64,000 nucleotides of DNA from Deltaproteobacteria bacterium (GCA_021799495.1 JAJZAI010000008.1:1-64000), one strand, 5' to 3'; counted from the first letter of the stretch, positions 8,855 to 17,674 are shown. The notes: generated from the letters alone by a model not told the origin. A program made the numbers and translations.

Positions 8855-10483
8855 TCAGCTCTTGTGCACCAGGCCGCTCAGCCCGGCGACAAACAATCCC
8901 GTCAGCATGTAGCCCGCGACAATATGGAACCAGAGATAGGCGCGCAGCATCGAGCCGCGAATCGTGACCTTGCGGCCGAACAGGCTGGCCGTGCCCGACG
9001 CCGTGGGATCGGGCCACCAATTGCGCTGCAGGCGCAGGTCCACGATCGGCATGAACACATCGAGCGAATAGATCAGCGGCGCGGCCCGTTTGCGTTCCGG
9101 CTCGACCGGCTTCATCACGCCCGCTTCGTGACCCATGCGCACCATCACGCCCCCGATCATCACCAGAATCGCCGCCCACAACAGCGCCCAGTACGATTCG
9201 TAGCCGTAATCGATCGTCGCCCACAGCAGCCACCCCCACAGCCGCTGCGCAAGGCTCAGATCGCCAAAACGCATTTCCATGTTCTGGTTCGCAATCAGCA
9301 CCTGGCGCGCGCCATTCAGATCGCCGCGAGCCTTCAGAACCGAGGCCAATTGCTCATAGGGCTGGGGATCGTACTGACCCGGATTCTGCAGTCCAAGCCA
9401 TTTCAGCCGCGCCCCCGCGTCGCGCACGCAGTCGCCTTGATCCGAACTGTCTGACGGGCAATCCAGCCGGCCGTATACAAACCCTCCGAGATAGAGATTG
9501 CCGGGCCGCGGCCAGCTTGCGCTGTCGTCGATCAGGCTGCCCACCTTGGCGTCGGTCAGGTCGAGAGCGGTGTGCGGTCCCGGATTTATGCCGGTCCACC
9601 ACAAAGCGCCTTTGACGGTCGCGCCGCGCGCGACCAGACCGTTGGCGGCCGCCCCCGAAAATGTGACGCCGAACACCAGGTCCGCGCCAATCTCGGCGTG
9701 AATCAGGTTGATCGTCCCGTCGGTCGTGAACGAATCGAAATCGGCGCTGTTTCTCACCGAGATTCCCATCGCGTCAACGTCAACGGCGCCGAAAGCCGCC
9801 AGCGCGCCGGCCATCACCTGGCTACCGGTGAACGACAATTGTCCGCCGATCTGGGCGCGGGCCAGCTCCACCTCCGGCGTAATCTTGTCGTCATAGAACG
9901 TCAGGTCATGATTGACCGTCAGCGACCCGAAGCGGAGTTGTCCGGACGTGGAATTGAACAAATTCAACTCGGGGATTTTCGCGCCGCGCAAATCCATCCC
10001 CCGCGGCAGATAGCTGTGACTGATGGAAAGCTCCACCGGGATTGTGAAGTTATGCAGATCGAGCAAATCCGGAATCCGCGCCGCGCGAATCCTGACCCCC
10101 GATGGATACAGGTATTGCCGCGCCTGACCATCCAGAAATAGCCATCGCAGCAGCGCCGCGCGCACCTCGCGGTCGGCGCTCCATTGCGCGCCTTCCGCGG
10201 GATCCTCCGACTTCCCGCTTTGGCCGGTTTCCGCGCCGTTTGATGCGGGCGGGGCGCAGGACAAATCCGCGCCGGAACCGGCGTCATGCAGCACCGTCAA
10301 TTCGCAGGCGGTGAGTTGCGCAAACTTGCGCGCGGCGAGCTGCGCCAGCGGTTCGTTATTGATCGCCGGCGGCGCGGCCGACGCCCGTGCGCCGGTCGTG
10401 AAAACACCACAAGCGATCGCAAGCAGCGCGCCGATCGCGCTCCATCGCGCGCAGGCCGCTATCCGCGGGAACGCGACATACAT
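8855..10483 (-). CDS. membrane protein with repeat-rich periplasmic region
   Basis: Protein of 542 residues: signal peptide (SAIGALLAIACGVFTTGARA), then a long region of short strand-turn units built around motifs such as GMDLRGAKIPELNL, GQLRFGSLTVN and ATVKGALWWTGI that recall right-handed beta-helix or pentapeptide-like proteins. Two hydrophobic helices follow near the C-terminus (SYWALLWAAILVMIGGVMV and LWFHIVAGYMLTGLFVAGLS). Similar proteins are usually annotated as hypothetical or membrane-associated oxidoreductases; no cofactor motif is visible here. The start at 10483 puts the signal peptide at the N-terminus. The frame is open to 10621, where an Arg/Gly-rich extension would not make sense. 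Confidence 0.7.
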   Translation of the reverse strand: MYVAFPRIAACARWSAIGALLAIACGVFTTGARASAAPPAINNEPLAQLAARKFAQLTACELTVLHDAGSGADLSCAPPASNGAETGQSGKSEDPAEGAQWSADREVRAALLRWLFLDGQARQYLYPSGVRIRAARIPDLLDLHNFTIPVELSISHSYLPRGMDLRGAKIPELNLFNSTSGQLRFGSLTVNHDLTFYDDKITPEVELARAQIGGQLSFTGSQVMAGALAAFGAVDVDAMGISVRNSADFDSFTTDGTINLIHAEIGADLVFGVTFSGAAANGLVARGATVKGALWWTGINPGPHTALDLTDAKVGSLIDDSASWPRPGNLYLGGFVYGRLDCPSDSSDQGDCVRDAGARLKWLGLQNPGQYDPQPYEQLASVLKARGDLNGARQVLIANQNMEMRFGDLSLAQRLWGWLLWATIDYGYESYWALLWAAILVMIGGVMVRMGHEAGVMKPVEPERKRAAPLIYSLDVFMPIVDLRLQRNWWPDPTASGTASLFGRKVTIRGSMLRAYLWFHIVAGYMLTGLFVAGLSGLVHKS

Positions 10484-10842
10484 CAGGCTCCGGCCGCCAA
10501 ACTTCCGTCCGCAAAACCGCAATTCCATGCCACAACTACCATTCCCGCCCGCGTGGCGCGCACGGCGCCACTCGCACCCGGACGAATCAGTTCGACCAGC
10601 CCCGGTTCCGTCGCGCCGCAATCGTCGCGCGAAGAACGCTATGATTCAAGCCAAAACGGATGGATAGATGTCCGGCCCTTGCCGGATGGCGGCGCGAACA
10701 GCGGAGACGCAATTCCGCCGCGAGGCGATTCCCGCTCCCACCGCGGCTGCAATCGCCTACGCCATGCCGAACATGCCCGGTCGCGCGCATTGCGGGGCAG
10801 GCAAGCTGGCCAACCTGCTGACCAGCGGACGCGCGGCGCGGA
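10484..10842. other. intergenic stretch with no supported gene
   Basis: This 359-base gap separates two minus-strand genes. Short frames exist on both strands, but they are Arg/Ala-rich translations of GC-rich DNA without domains or ribosome sites. It should hold the promoter of the membrane-protein gene; no clear boxes seen. Confidence 0.4.
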
Positions 10843-11301
10843 TCAGGCGATGCCGATCGTGGCGGCCGCGACTCCACGCGCGGCATGGCCGTGGCGCCGC
10901 CGCGGCCGCGTCCGAATCTGCATCCCGGATACTCCCGGATTCTCGATCCGGCGGCGCCGCTGGACCGCATGTTTCCAGCCGACTATCCGCCGCCGCAGCA
11001 GTCCCGCCTCGATTCCCAGGGCGTCGCAGACGGTGGTGAAGCTGAGCGCGTCGGCGCCCGGCGCGTCGCGCATGATCCAGCGCTCCGCGTCGATATACAG
11101 ACGCCGGGCGTTAGTCAGCCGCGCATGCGCTCCTTTTTGATAAACATTTATAGCGTCAGTCAGCAACGCCAGCATCAGACGCTGCTCGCCGGTCAGGCGA
11201 TGGCCGCCGGAAACGTCATAGTACTGGCACGGCAGGATTAAATCCGAGCCGCCGGCGGCGAAAGCCGGTTCGCTGGATACGGCGCACAATCTCGAACTCA
11301 T
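10843..11301 (-). CDS. small hypothetical protein with HTH-like segment
   Basis: Protein of 152 residues starting MSSRLCAVSSEP at 11301. The core is LTGEQRLMLALLTDAINVYQ, then an aromatic-basic linker (RRLYIDAERWIM), then SFTTVCDALGIEAGLLRRRI, which resembles the helix-turn-helix of small regulators. I recall this core (residue usage at catalytic-free positions included) from uncharacterised deltaproteobacterial-type proteins, often near housekeeping genes. The C-terminal 40 residues are Arg-rich and may be poorly conserved. The frame is open to 11481, but that extension is basic and low-complexity. Function unknown; a DNA-binding role is only a guess. Confidence 0.55.
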   Translation of the reverse strand: MSSRLCAVSSEPAFAAGGSDLILPCQYYDVSGGHRLTGEQRLMLALLTDAINVYQKGAHARLTNARRLYIDAERWIMRDAPGADALSFTTVCDALGIEAGLLRRRIVGWKHAVQRRRRIENPGVSGMQIRTRPRRRHGHAARGVAAATIGIA

Positions 11302-11514
11302 CGGCGATGTCCCCTGCGGCCGAAGTCCGCTCGCATGCGACGCTCGCCGCTTCCCCCGAAGCGGAAAAATAGCGCCTCCGCGCGAACGATCAGCTCGACC
11401 GACGAACATCAAACAGCGATCGCCCGAATTTGGTTCCAGAAATCTCCCGGCAAATCGAGCCTGAAGCCGGCGCGTGGACATCGCGCCTGCGCGACGAAGA
11501 TTAAGCGAAACGGC

Positions 11515-11997
11515 TTATCCGCCGAAACGTCGCAGCGCCGCCCGCGCCTTATCGACCGACGCCGCGTCGGCTTGCGGACCCGAGGCCGCCGCCGCCACAC
11601 GATAGTGCGCAATGGCCGAGGCGCGATCGCCCATCGTCTCGTAAATGTTCGCCAGATTAAGCTGCGCCTCGGCGCTTTGCGGACATGCGGTCACAGCGTC
11701 CTGATAGTAGCCGAAGGCGGATTTGACTTCACCCGCAGCCATTCGTTCGCCGCCTTTGCGGGTCGCCTCGCGCATCACGGCCGGATCGCATGCGCCCGGC
11801 GCGGACGGCGCCGTGCTGTACGCATTCGCCGCGGTGCGCGCCTGGAGAGCGGCGACCTCGCGTTGCAGGTCGGCCAGTTGGGCGTGTTGTTCCGATAATT
11901 CCTGCTTGTTCGCGTCAATCTGATCCTGCATGCATCCGCCGATGCCGAATGCCGCAAGCAAAACCAGGATGGTTATAGCGCGCGCTGATCGCAACAT
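11515..11997 (-). CDS. TPR lipoprotein
   Basis: Protein of 160 residues. A lipoprotein signal peptide ends in FGIGGC (Cys 22, lipobox I-G-G-C), so the mature protein should be anchored in the outer or inner membrane. Residues 24-58 (QDQIDANKQELSEQHAQLAD onwards) form a predicted coiled coil. One or two TPR units follow, seen in MAAGEVKSAFGYYQDAVTACP and AQLNLANIYETMGDRASAIAHY. This architecture resembles the coiled-coil plus TPR layout of CpoB/YbgF, but no Tol-Pal genes are nearby. Protein-protein scaffold role inferred. Confidence 0.78.
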   Translation of the reverse strand: MLRSARAITILVLLAAFGIGGCMQDQIDANKQELSEQHAQLADLQREVAALQARTAANAYSTAPSAPGACDPAVMREATRKGGERMAAGEVKSAFGYYQDAVTACPQSAEAQLNLANIYETMGDRASAIAHYRVAAAASGPQADAASVDKARAALRRFGG

Positions 11998-12109
11998 CCC
12001 GATAAGTTAGCCTGTCGCGCGAAAGCGAAGTCAACCGGGCGCCGTGGCGTTCCGCACAACGCCGGGCTATCTTCGCTCATCCGCAATTTCCGGGGAGCGC
12101 CGGCGCATC

Positions 12110-12775
12110 ATGATGAAACCGCGGCTTGTTATCGGTCTCGTGTTTGTGGCGATAATTCTGGTCATGAGCGGATCTACCCCAACTACCAGTGCGGCGACTG
12201 CGCAATCTCAGGAGATTGCGCCGGTCGAGGCCTTGCAGCGGCTGCTCGAGGGCAATTCGCGATACGTTTCGGGCCATCCGGAGCATCCCAATTCGCGGCC
12301 GTCGGCCGCGCCGCAGCATCCGAGCGCCGTCATTCTTTCGTGTTCGGATTCGCGCGTGCCGCCCGAGATCATTTTCGACCAGGGAATCGGCGACGTTTTC
12401 GTCGTCCGGGTCGCGGGCAATACGTACGACAAGATGCTGCTCGAAACGATCGACTACGGCGTCGAGCATCTGGGCGCGCGGCTGATTTTGGTGATCGGTC
12501 ACGACCAGTGCGGCGCGGTCACGGCCGCCGTCAAGGCCTATCCCGATCCGCACGTCGGTGAGATGCTTAAAAATATCTATCCGGCTGTGAAAGACGCCAA
12601 GGACGCACAAGGCGACCGGGTGTCGGCCGCAATCTCGATCAACGCCGTCTTGGTCGCGGCGCGGCTGGCGGCGGAGCCGCAACTGTCGCATCTGGTCGCG
12701 CAGGGCAAGCTCAAAATTCTGCCGGCGCGGTACGAGATGGCGACCGGCCGGGTGAAAATTCTCGGCGGCGAATGA
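12110..12775 (+). CDS. exported beta-class carbonic anhydrase
   Basis: Zinc enzyme of 221 residues that interconverts CO2 and bicarbonate. The zinc ligands and dyad are intact: Cys78, Asp80 and Arg82 in SCSDSRVPPE, and His131 and Cys134 in VIGHDQCGAV. The first 30 residues (KPRLVIGLVFVAIILVM) form a signal peptide, so the enzyme should act outside the cytoplasm, unlike most housekeeping beta-CAs. The ATG at 12110 (alternative 12113) follows a GGGGAG ribosome site about 12 bases upstream; an in-frame extension to 12044 would hide the signal peptide. Confidence 0.9.
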   Translation: MMKPRLVIGLVFVAIILVMSGSTPTTSAATAQSQEIAPVEALQRLLEGNSRYVSGHPEHPNSRPSAAPQHPSAVILSCSDSRVPPEIIFDQGIGDVFVVRVAGNTYDKMLLETIDYGVEHLGARLILVIGHDQCGAVTAAVKAYPDPHVGEMLKNIYPAVKDAKDAQGDRVSAAISINAVLVAARLAAEPQLSHLVAQGKLKILPARYEMATGRVKILGGE

Positions 12776-12824
12776 TTTCAGCGCGCATCGACGACGCGCA
12801 ATTTCGGTTTGGAGTAGCCCAACA

Positions 12825-13547
12825 ATGGCCAATACGAGCAACAAACCGGTAGCGGTCGTGACGGGAGTGGGTCCCGGCTTGGGCGCTGCCCTGGCGCGGC
12901 GCTTCGCATCCGCCTACACGCTCGCGATCAACGCGCGCGGCGCCGCGTATTTGAAGGAGTTGGGCGACGAATTGCGCGCGGCCGGCGCCACGGTGCTCGA
13001 GGCGCCCGCCGACCTCGGCGACCGTGCGCAGGCCGAGGCCGCCTTCACGATGGTCCGCGAGCGGCTTGGCGCTCCCGAAGTGCTGCTCTACAACGCCGGA
13101 ACCGGAACCTGGGGCAACATCGTCGAAATCACGCCTGAGCAATTTGAAGCGACTTGGCGCGTCAACGCCTACGGCGCGTTTCTGGCCGCCAAGGCTTTCG
13201 CTCCGGACATGATCGCGAAAGGCCGGGGCGTGATGCTGTTCACGGGCGCGACGGCCGGCGTGAAAGCCGGACCGCGCTCGGCCGCGTTCGGTCCGGGGAA
13301 GTTCGCGATGCGCGGATTAGCGCAGTCTTTGGCGCGCGATCTTTCGCCAAAAGGCATCCATGTCGCCTGGATTAACGTGGACGGCGGCATCGACACCCCG
13401 CGCGTTCGCGAGCGCTACCCGCAGTTCAATCCCGACGACCTGCTCAAACCGGAGGCGATCGCCGAGACCTACTGGCACGTCGCCCATCAGGATCGCAGCG
13501 CCTGGACGATGGAACTGGAAGTCCGGCCGTTCAAGGAAAAATTCTGA
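12825..13547 (+). CDS. atypical SDR protein lacking catalytic Ser and Tyr
   Basis: Rossmann protein of 240 residues with the SDR dinucleotide motif TGVGPGLG (13-20) and YNAGT (89-93). In place of Y-x3-K it has F155-GPG-K159, and the residue 13 before it, normally the catalytic Ser, is Ala142 in FTGATAG. Only the lysine of the active-site triad remains. Bacterial SDR branches with the F-x3-K pattern are known, and their activity is unclear. It follows the carbonic anhydrase gene by 49 bases on the same strand and may share its transcript. NAD(P) binding is likely, ordinary SDR chemistry doubtful. Confidence 0.82.
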   Translation: MANTSNKPVAVVTGVGPGLGAALARRFASAYTLAINARGAAYLKELGDELRAAGATVLEAPADLGDRAQAEAAFTMVRERLGAPEVLLYNAGTGTWGNIVEITPEQFEATWRVNAYGAFLAAKAFAPDMIAKGRGVMLFTGATAGVKAGPRSAAFGPGKFAMRGLAQSLARDLSPKGIHVAWINVDGGIDTPRVRERYPQFNPDDLLKPEAIAETYWHVAHQDRSAWTMELEVRPFKEKF

Positions 13548-13645
13548 TTCATTGGGACGTCCCGCGGCGCCCTGCGATGTACCGCGGCTCCGCTGCTAGT
13601 ATCGCGTCACGCAAATAATGTGAGAAACGCTGCGGACTGGAACGG

Positions 13646-13745
13646 GATTCTTCGCTGCGTCCTTCGCTACGCTCAGGACCAGCTCAGAATGACAGAACTA
13701 TGCCTTGCCATTGTCATTCTGAGCGAGGCTGCCGAGCGAAGAATC
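13646..13745. repeat. nested imperfect palindromic repeat (MITE-like)
   Basis: Two perfect arm pairs nest here. The outer 11-bp pair (GATTCTTCGCT, 13646-13656, with 13735-13745) encloses an inner 12-bp pair (CTCAGAATGACA, 13683-13694, with TGTCATTCTGAG, 13712-13723). The motif of GATTCTTCGCT followed by CTCAGAATGACA and its complement is familiar as an interspersed palindrome in many environmental bacterial genomes. It sits between convergent genes and could fold into a large stem. Dispersed copies elsewhere in this genome are expected but none is seen in this window. Confidence 0.75.
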
Positions 13746-13791
13746 TCGCGCCGCTTTTATTCCTTTGTAAAGTTATCAACGGGACGCCACT

Positions 13792-14325
13792 CTAATCCCC
13801 GGGCGGCCGGACGATTACGCCCTGGATAAACGTCTTTTGACGGCCATCGACCGTCTTCGCCACCAGCGTGCAGACGTAGTTTCCCGGAACTTTGTAGGTG
13901 TGGAAGATGTAGAGTTCGGGCGGCAGCGACGAAACCGTGCCGTCGCCGAAGCTCCACGAGTAGGTAAGAAAGCCAATTCCTTCCGGATCGTCGGCCAGGA
14001 CGAAAAAGCCCACCTGCAACGGCGCGATTCCGTACGGCGGCGCCACCAGCATCGAGCCCGTGATCCCCTGCCGGATATGCAGCTTCGGAATCGGCGGCGG
14101 CATCGACAAATCGGCCGGGGCGGAGCCGTTCACGGGAGGAATCGACGGTTCGCCTGAACCATTCATCGAGTCGTCCTGCGCCAGGGCCGGCGCCGCCAAC
14201 GCCGTGACCAACAGCGCCGCAATCACGATCATCGCAAGCGCATGCGCGATAACGCGCACGCCGCGACCCGCTGACTTCCGGCGCGGATTTATCCTGCCGA
14301 TCGAATGAATCAACCTTCCGAGCAC
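13792..14325 (-). CDS. secreted PKD-domain protein
   Basis: Protein of 177 residues. A hydrophobic segment (IAHALAMIVIAALLVTALAA, about 26-46, followed by APALAQ) acts as a signal peptide or anchor after a basic N-terminus. A Pro/Ser-rich linker follows, then a single PKD domain with the diagnostic TYSWSFGDG and a closing IFHTYKVPGNYVCTLVAK. PKD domains are extracellular Ig-like modules, usually in surface or multidomain enzymes; here the domain stands alone at the C-terminus. Ligand unknown. A later start near the signal segment is possible since the first 25 residues are Arg-rich. Confidence 0.78.
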   Translation of the reverse strand: MLGRLIHSIGRINPRRKSAGRGVRVIAHALAMIVIAALLVTALAAPALAQDDSMNGSGEPSIPPVNGSAPADLSMPPPIPKLHIRQGITGSMLVAPPYGIAPLQVGFFVLADDPEGIGFLTYSWSFGDGTVSSLPPELYIFHTYKVPGNYVCTLVAKTVDGRQKTFIQGVIVRPPGD

Positions 14326-14455
14326 GACCTTTCGCCTGTTTTCAATTCTAGCGCAAAAAGCGCGTTAGCGCCGACCCGGACGCGCCGACGGCGTTCCAGC
14401 GCGGCGCCGCCGCTCGATATCGCTCGCGCCGCCGCCCGCGCAGTTTCGCGACACG

Positions 14456-15238
14456 CTATTGCATGATCAGGCCGCCATCCGGATGGAGAATCGAACCGGT
14501 AAAGTAGCCGCCCTCTTCGCTCGCCAGAAACAATGCGGCGTTCGCGACATCGACCGGCTTGCCGATCCGGCGCAGCGGCGCATGGCCGATCATCCGGCCG
14601 AAATTGGCGCTTTCCCGCAGATCTTTGGTCATCGGCGTGTCGATTACGCCGGGTCCGATCGCGTTGCAATTGATATTGAAGCGGCCCAGTTCGAGCGCCA
14701 TGTTCTTCATCAGCATCCAGACGCCCGCCTTGCTGACGGCGTATTCGCCCGAACCCTTGATCGGAACCTTCGCCGCGCCCGAGGCGATCGCGATAATCTT
14801 TCCGCCGTCGCCCTGCGCGATCATCTGTTTCGCGGCGGCCTGACAGCACAGGAAGCATCCGTCGAGATTGATCGCCATCAGCCGGCGCCACTCCTCGAAC
14901 GGAATTTCATGCAGCAGCTTGTGGACGACCTCGCCTTCGCCGTAACGCGCGTGCGAGACGCCCGCCGCGGCCAGCAGAATATCGAGCCGGCCCAGTTCCG
15001 CGACGGTCCTTGCGACCATCGCATTGACCTGCGCCGGATCGCTCACGTCAACCTGAATCGCGACCGCCTTGCGTCCGAGCTTGCGGACCGCGGCGGCGGT
15101 TGCTTCGGCCTGCGCGGCCTGGCGGTCGGCCACGGCGACATTGGCGCCCTCTTCGGCGAAACGGATCGCGCTGGCGCGGCCGATTCCGCTGGCGCCCCCG
15201 GTGACCAGGGCGTTCTTGCCCTCCAGTCTGAGACTCAT
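14456..15238 (-). CDS. SDR family oxidoreductase, catalytically complete
   Basis: Classical short-chain dehydrogenase of 260 residues starting MSLRLEGKNALVTGG. It has TGGASGIG, the acidic strand end VAVADRQ (suggesting NAD over NADP), the aberrant LAAAGV in place of NNAG, and the intact catalytic GEYAVSKAG. The start at 15238 follows a GGAGAG ribosome site; the frame is open to 15370 but the extension lacks homology. Not obviously in an operon: 130 bases precede the PKD gene and 375 bases lie upstream. Substrate not readable. Confidence 0.85.
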   Translation of the reverse strand: MSLRLEGKNALVTGGASGIGRASAIRFAEEGANVAVADRQAAQAEATAAAVRKLGRKAVAIQVDVSDPAQVNAMVARTVAELGRLDILLAAAGVSHARYGEGEVVHKLLHEIPFEEWRRLMAINLDGCFLCCQAAAKQMIAQGDGGKIIAIASGAAKVPIKGSGEYAVSKAGVWMLMKNMALELGRFNINCNAIGPGVIDTPMTKDLRESANFGRMIGHAPLRRIGKPVDVANAALFLASEEGGYFTGSILHPDGGLIMQ

Positions 15239-15613
15239 CGCAAAACCACTCTCCGCGTGACCGCGCCCGTCCGCGATGCGGCCGTGGCGCGAAATTATTG
15301 ACGCTCCCGTAGTTATCACGCCCGCCGCCGCACCCGCCAGCGCAGGGGCTGGCTGCAAAGACCAAATCAATTCGCTAATTTTTTGATATTCAGGGTTTTT
15401 TCGGTGATGTCAGGACAGTCGAATCATTCGGAAAACTCACGCGTGGAGATTAGCCGACAATCCCGGATCGGGAAACGCCGCAACCGACAATTGTTTTGGC
15501 AAGAGCATTCTCCCGAACCATTTCGATTCGGGTCGTCCTGGCGTCTCCGCGGTCGCCAAGAACGTGAATCCGAAGTTTGCTCTAACGCCCCGCGCTGGCC
15601 AGCGGAAACAAAA
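15239..15613. other. 375-base gap without supported gene
   Basis: Upstream of the SDR start. The part from 15365 to 15560 is richer in A+T than the flanking housekeeping DNA, matching the composition of the DUF4276/ATPase genes that follow, so it probably belongs to the accessory islet. It should contain the SDR promoter; no convincing boxes or repeats found. Confidence 0.4.
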
Positions 15614-16315
15614 TCAGGAGGCGCCGCCGGGCGCAAGAAGCTTCATAACCCACTGATTGAAGTGGGGACATTGGCAACGAAATTCCGCCAACCCTATTCG
15701 CTTCGCGATCAAAATGCCGGAGACCGATTTGACGTAGTCAGGAAGTATTTGTTGAATGCGTTTCGATGGCGCTGTGGTTTCGCCACCGTCGATGTCCTCT
15801 GGCCCATCATGTCGGGCACGAATCGCGTGAAGTTGCGCGATGGCAGCGCCCGCATCTGGAAAGGAATCAAAGAATTTGTCGGGATCCGAGAACAGCAATG
15901 CTTCGAATTCGTGGAGCTGGATGTATGGAATAAAACGCTGGCCAATGAGACTGTCGCCAAATTGCTCCCTGACATCGCGAGCAAACTGTTCTTCCAGACA
16001 CTCCACGCGCTTCCGAGGCTCCGGAATCGCTCGACACGCCTCATATCCCGGAAAATCATTCGGAAGGCGATAAAGATCGACCATCGTGCTGAACCAGGAG
16101 TCATTGTTCTGGTCTTGTTTCATCCACCGGCTGAGGTCTCGCGACAGCTTCCCGTAGCTGTTCCATCCGCCTCGATAAACGTGTCCGTGCCTACGCCCAG
16201 TAGTAATTGAGTGGGCATCGATGAAGACGCCTCTCGAACCGAGTTCGGGGGCTAAAACTTCATTGACGAAGCCCTCCTCTGTCTGTCCTTCAACAACGAC
16301 ATGAAGTCGAATCAA
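15614..16315 (-). CDS. DUF4276 family protein, TOPRIM-like putative nuclease
   Basis: Protein of 233 residues with the DUF4276 signatures: N-terminal VVVEGQTEEGFV (TOPRIM-like glutamate), IQLHEFEALLFSDPD (acidic cluster), and TTAPSKRI. Such proteins accompany AAA ATPases in predicted anti-phage or toxin pairs resembling OLD/PARIS-type ATPase-TOPRIM systems. I place the start at the TTG at 16315: TTGA overlaps the stop of the ATPase gene, which indicates translational coupling, and the product then opens MIRLHVVVEG as the family does. An ATG at 16351 would add 12 unlikely residues. A+T content is higher than in neighbours, suggesting acquisition by transfer. Confidence 0.82.
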   Translation of the reverse strand: MIRLHVVVEGQTEEGFVNEVLAPELGSRGVFIDAHSITTGRRHGHVYRGGWNSYGKLSRDLSRWMKQDQNNDSWFSTMVDLYRLPNDFPGYEACRAIPEPRKRVECLEEQFARDVREQFGDSLIGQRFIPYIQLHEFEALLFSDPDKFFDSFPDAGAAIAQLHAIRARHDGPEDIDGGETTAPSKRIQQILPDYVKSVSGILIAKRIGLAEFRCQCPHFNQWVMKLLAPGGAS

Positions 16316-17424
16316 TGAGACGGCCTGCCTCCCAAGACATTCTTCTCCCAAAGCTCCGATAAACTATATTCCTTGAGCCATTCGGAGAATTCATCCGCCC
16401 CCAGCCGTCTGAAACTGGACTCTTGGCGTGATCGTTCGGCCACGACAATATTCTCCGGATCGAATCGATCGATGAGCGAGACCGATTGAGTGGCCACAAT
16501 GACCTGGACATGATTGGCTACGCTCTTCAGCAGATCGGCCAGGACTTCAATAGCATATGGGTGGAGGCCGAGCTCCGGCTCGTCAAGGATGAGGACATCC
16601 GGAAGGTCACGCTCCGGTTGCTGAAGAAGCGCAACTAACGCAATAGCCCGTAACATTCCATCGGCCGCTTGCGAGGCGTTGAAAACCCGATCCGATCCGA
16701 GCTCACGCCACTGCAACAGCAAGCGACCGTTTTCTGGCTCAAGTTCAAAGGTCGCAAAGAACGGGAGAATTAATCGGATGGTCTCAACGATCCTCTGGTA
16801 GTACTTAGGCTCGTTCCGCTGCAAGCGATACAGGAACGGAGCGAGATTCGCCCCATCCTCTTTTAACCAGCGTCCGTCTTCAACATCCCATTTGTTGCGC
16901 AACCGAGCAGTGGGCGAAGTATTATGGAACTGATGGACGATGATACGCCGCAGCATGCTGAGAATGGTTATTGCCGTCTGATTTTCATCATCGGCTTTTG
17001 AGATGAGTTGGGCTTCCCGGTGTCCTGCTCCCAAGCCGGGAGCCGGGCGACCCTCCTGACCGGAGCGTCGAAAGCGAAACCACTCGTCGGCAAAAACCAG
17101 CGTATCACCGGCGGCGTGAAATAGACGGAAGCCGTACTCGTTTAGCCCAGCATCGGTATTTAAGCTGAGCGTCGTCTCGATCTCGCGGGCATGCGCGGCG
17201 CCGTTGTGCAAGATGGCGCTCGCACCTCCCTGGCCGGCGACATAAATTTGCAGTTGCCCCGGGGGAACAAGCGCCCAAGACAGCAACCGAAAGAAGGATA
17301 TAAAATTGCTCTTTCCCGCGCCGTTCGGTCCTATCAGTATCGTAAGAGAACCCGGATCAAAATCCTGAAGCTCACGAATTGTCTTAAACCCGCGCAAAGT
17401 GAGACGTGAGAGTCGCGGTCTCAT
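16312..17424 (-). CDS. AAA family ATPase (AAA_21/OLD-like), partner of DUF4276
   Basis: Protein of 370 residues of the SMC/ABC-like ATPase group. Walker A is GPNGAGKSN (about 32-40), there is an ABC-type signature region around NASQAADGMLRA, Walker B is LILDEPELGLHP (about 279-290), and a switch region reads VIVATQSVSLID. The N-terminus (RLTLRGFKTIREL) is typical of standalone RecF-like ATPases found with TOPRIM or other effector nucleases. The ATG at 17424 is preferred over a TTG at 17442. No good ribosome site is seen, so it may be read from a near-leaderless transcript. Ends in a 4-base overlap with the effector gene. Confidence 0.85.
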   Translation of the reverse strand: MRPRLSRLTLRGFKTIRELQDFDPGSLTILIGPNGAGKSNFISFFRLLSWALVPPGQLQIYVAGQGGASAILHNGAAHAREIETTLSLNTDAGLNEYGFRLFHAAGDTLVFADEWFRFRRSGQEGRPAPGLGAGHREAQLISKADDENQTAITILSMLRRIIVHQFHNTSPTARLRNKWDVEDGRWLKEDGANLAPFLYRLQRNEPKYYQRIVETIRLILPFFATFELEPENGRLLLQWRELGSDRVFNASQAADGMLRAIALVALLQQPERDLPDVLILDEPELGLHPYAIEVLADLLKSVANHVQVIVATQSVSLIDRFDPENIVVAERSRQESSFRRLGADEFSEWLKEYSLSELWEKNVLGGRPSH

Positions 17425-17674
17425 GGGTTTAAAATATCCCAAAAGAAGCGAGTACGGTAGAGTCCTTGCACAGCCGCGTCCTGCTCAGAACGTGCGGCAG
17501 GTTCGGCCTGCAAGTCATCAAGGTGGATGATCTGAAATGCCCAAGCGCCGCGGAACGCAGCCTATGGCGCGGTTGTGGGGGTGGGCGGGGATGTACTATC
17601 AGTCAGGCGAAGCGACGGAAAAGCGCCGGCCGCTCACGCGGCGCGCTTATTCCGCGGATGGGAGCGGCGTCAGG

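Noticed and set aside
10668..11039. 123-codon plus-strand frame opposite the HTH-like small gene
   Set aside because: Low-complexity Ala/Arg translation; the minus-strand frame has a structured core.
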